A stretch of DNA of 7,342 nucleotides, from the NCBI GenBank assembly GCA_017987425.1, contig JAGNTT010000094.1, positions 1-7,342 on the forward strand. The letters are read 5' to 3'. The notes under the pieces were generated by a model that worked only from the letters and a program-made list of their open reading frames with translations, searched no databases and was not told where the DNA came from. Made by a program: the position numbers and the translations under genes. This DNA comes from Candidatus Omnitrophota bacterium (GTDB lineage Bacteria; Omnitrophota; Gorgyraeia; Zapsychrales; Fredricksoniimonadaceae). This document shows positions 6,462 through 7,342 of this stretch, piece by piece. How positions within the stretch are numbered: the first letter of the stretch is position 1; each line of letters opens with the position of its first letter.

Positions 6462-6983
6462 AAAGACATCAAAATTCTTCCTCTGCTCAAGAAGTTTTTA
6501 AAACCGCTGCCTCCGGGTGTTCAGGGGGACTGCAATGTCATCCTGAGCCGTAAATCCGGCGAGAGGTTCCAGTATTATCATCATCTGCACCGGGAAAAGA
6601 ATGCCGGAAAATTCGTCCTGACGATTTTGGGAGGATTGGTCTGCCTGGCTGTCGCTGTCTTTTTCGCCTTCATGCCGGGGCCGGCGATCCCGTTCTGGTT
6701 TTTTGGGGCGGTGCTTATTTCCTCGCAGTTGTTAATTGTGGCGCGGCTGCTGGATAAGATCGAACTTGTGACGTTCAATGCTTTGCAAGACAAGCGCAAG
6801 CGCCGGATCATCAGATGGGTGATTGTGCCGGCTTTTTTAGTGGGCAGCGGAATCGGAACGTATATGGTTTTGTTCAAGTTTTTGCCACAAGCGGCGGTGA
6901 TTGTGTGCGCGGTCATCGGAGGAGCGGCGGCAACGATTGTTCCGTATATGCTCTTGAAAGAAAAAAAGCAAATGGCGCGTTAA
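6459..6983 (+). CDS. PGPGW-like membrane protein with four transmembrane helices; start uncertain
   Basis: The frame is open from 6450 (after a TAA) to 6983. Taken from ATC 6459 it gives about 174 residues; the first conventional start is TTG 6627, which would leave 118 aa and lacks a properly spaced Shine-Dalgarno. I favour the long form because the extra part (LLKKFLKPLPPGVQGD, then RKSGERFQYYHHLHREKN) is a plausible cytoplasmic N-terminus. From memory, similar basic G-x-RF-x-x-Y stretches precede the membrane part in PGPGW-type proteins. The membrane part has a helix from FVLTILGG, then FMPGPAIPFWFFGAVLISSQ (the PGP loop and second helix) and ARLLDKIE, which resemble the PGPGW family; a charged linker, LQDKRKRR, follows. 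A second hairpin (about 6815-6876 and 6890-6955) ends in LLKEKKQMAR. Function is unknown. It may be translationally coupled to the exported protein upstream. Confidence 0.55.
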   Translation: MKDIKILPLLKKFLKPLPPGVQGDCNVILSRKSGERFQYYHHLHREKNAGKFVLTILGGLVCLAVAVFFAFMPGPAIPFWFFGAVLISSQLLIVARLLDKIELVTFNALQDKRKRRIIRWVIVPAFLVGSGIGTYMVLFKFLPQAAVIVCAVIGGAAATIVPYMLLKEKKQMAR

Positions 6984-7025
6984 GGAATTCTTTTCGTACC
7001 CAAACCGCTGTTCTCTTGTGTCTTC

Positions 7026-7061
7026 ATTCCTCGCCAAAACGAGTTGAATATGCCTTTTTTT
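7026..7061 (+). terminator. Possible rho-independent terminator after the plus-strand gene run
   Basis: CTCG (7030-7033) pairs with CGAG (7040-7043) around a CCAAAA loop. The stem extends through ATTC (7026-7029) with GAAT (7046-7049) across a 2-nt TT bulge. A run of seven T follows at 7055-7061. The stem is AT-rich and the T run is 5 nt away, so it would be weak, but its place between the last gene and the next promoter is right. Confidence 0.35.
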
Positions 7062-7098
7062 GCAAAAAGTGATTTTAGGGGGCTTGACGAGGGATGCA

Positions 7099-7127
7099 TT
7101 GATTTTTCAAGCCTTCTCTATTACAAT
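7099..7127 (+). promoter_or_regulatory. Sigma70-type promoter for the last gene
   Basis: TTGATT (7099-7104) and TACAAT (7122-7127) are spaced by exactly 17 bp. Transcription would start near 7134, giving a leader of about 69 nt that ends in a strong AAGGAG Shine-Dalgarno (7190-7195). The TTGACG at 7084-7089 is closer to the -35 consensus but has no -10 element at a workable distance. No known riboswitch was recognised in the leader. Confidence 0.5.
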
Positions 7128-7202
7128 GGCTTGTTCAAAAATTTCAGTTTTTAGGCGCCAAATTACCACGGTAAGATGCTGTTATAAAAAAGGAGCGGAT
7201 GT

Positions 7203-7342
7203 ATGAAAGCAGTAAGATTTGTGACATTTTTGATGTTTGTATTGTTATGCAACTTGCAGACGGTTGGGGCTCAGGAATCAGGAGCAGCCTCCGGAGGCGA
7301 TGACATGTACCAGATCAACCTGGACAATCTTTCCGATGAATC
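7203..7342 (+). CDS. Exported protein, N-terminal fragment (runs off right edge)
   Basis: An ATG at 7203, 7 bp after AAGGAG, opens a frame that stays open to the window end (46 full codons). Residues 1-23 form a signal peptide: K2 and R5, a hydrophobic core at 6-17 and a signal peptidase I site after V-G-A, followed by QES. Cys16 lacks a lipobox. The visible mature part is a Gly/Ser/Ala-rich, acidic stretch and then MYQINLDNLSDES, too little to assign a family. The preceding promoter and probable terminator indicate a separate transcription unit from the genes to the left. Confidence 0.75.
   Translation, partial: MKAVRFVTFLMFVLLCNLQTVGAQESGAASGGDDMYQINLDNLSDE

Noticed and set aside
7057..7068. 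Palindrome TTTTTGCAAAAA
   Set aside because: An all-AT stem with no loop is unlikely to be a terminator hairpin or operator by itself; its T run is better read as the tail of the 7026-7049 hairpin.
6815..7072. 85-codon plus-strand open frame
   Set aside because: It is out of frame with the membrane protein it overlaps, lacks hydrophobic or domain structure and runs into the probable terminator.

Overview
The window looks like an ordinary chromosomal stretch of a Gram-negative-type bacterium with roughly 50% GC. It carries two multi-spanning GT-C-fold glycosyltransferases, one of them of the TMTC-like membrane-enzyme-plus-TPR type, and a heptanucleotide repeat island of the GTGGTCA type. My impression is that this suits an environmental or candidate lineage such as Omnitrophota or another PVC- or Desulfobacterota-like group. 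No single gene fixes the taxonomy, so this is inference only.

Layout: at the left edge a minus-strand SAM-dependent methyltransferase runs off the window (1-515). Its start codon sits 3 bp from a 70-bp island of four AGTGGTC heptamers facing a decayed inverted copy (519-588). After a divergent intergenic region, a co-directional plus-strand run covers 710-6983. In order it holds tag (3-methyladenine DNA glycosylase I), a 754-aa TMTC-like GT-C protein with nine gapless TPRs, a 509-aa ArnT/PMT-type GT-C glycosyltransferase, a NUDT5/NudF-like Nudix hydrolase with a shortened Nudix box, a YlxP/DUF503 protein overlapping it by 11 bp, a small exported protein of unknown function, and a PGPGW-like four-helix membrane protein. 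The last gene's reading frame is open back to the stop codon of its upstream neighbour, with no ATG/GTG/TTG start. A possible terminator follows (7026-7061). A new transcription unit then starts with a good sigma70-type promoter (7099-7127), a strong Shine-Dalgarno and the first 46 codons of an exported protein cut by the right edge.

How the genes fit together: gaps inside the plus-strand run are 18, 22 and 29 bp, then an 11-bp overlap, then 18 bp, so most of it could be one operon. The two glycosyltransferases are the only functionally coherent pair. They probably act on lipid-linked sugars at the outer face of the inner membrane, for envelope glycan or protein glycosylation. tag (repair), Nudix (nucleotide-sugar/ADP-ribose clean-up) and ylxP look like housekeeping passengers. 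I found no RNA genes, CRISPR array, insertion sequence or phage gene. The points most worth a second look are the missing start codon of the last membrane gene, the altered Nudix box and the heptamer island that takes the place of a leader sequence.
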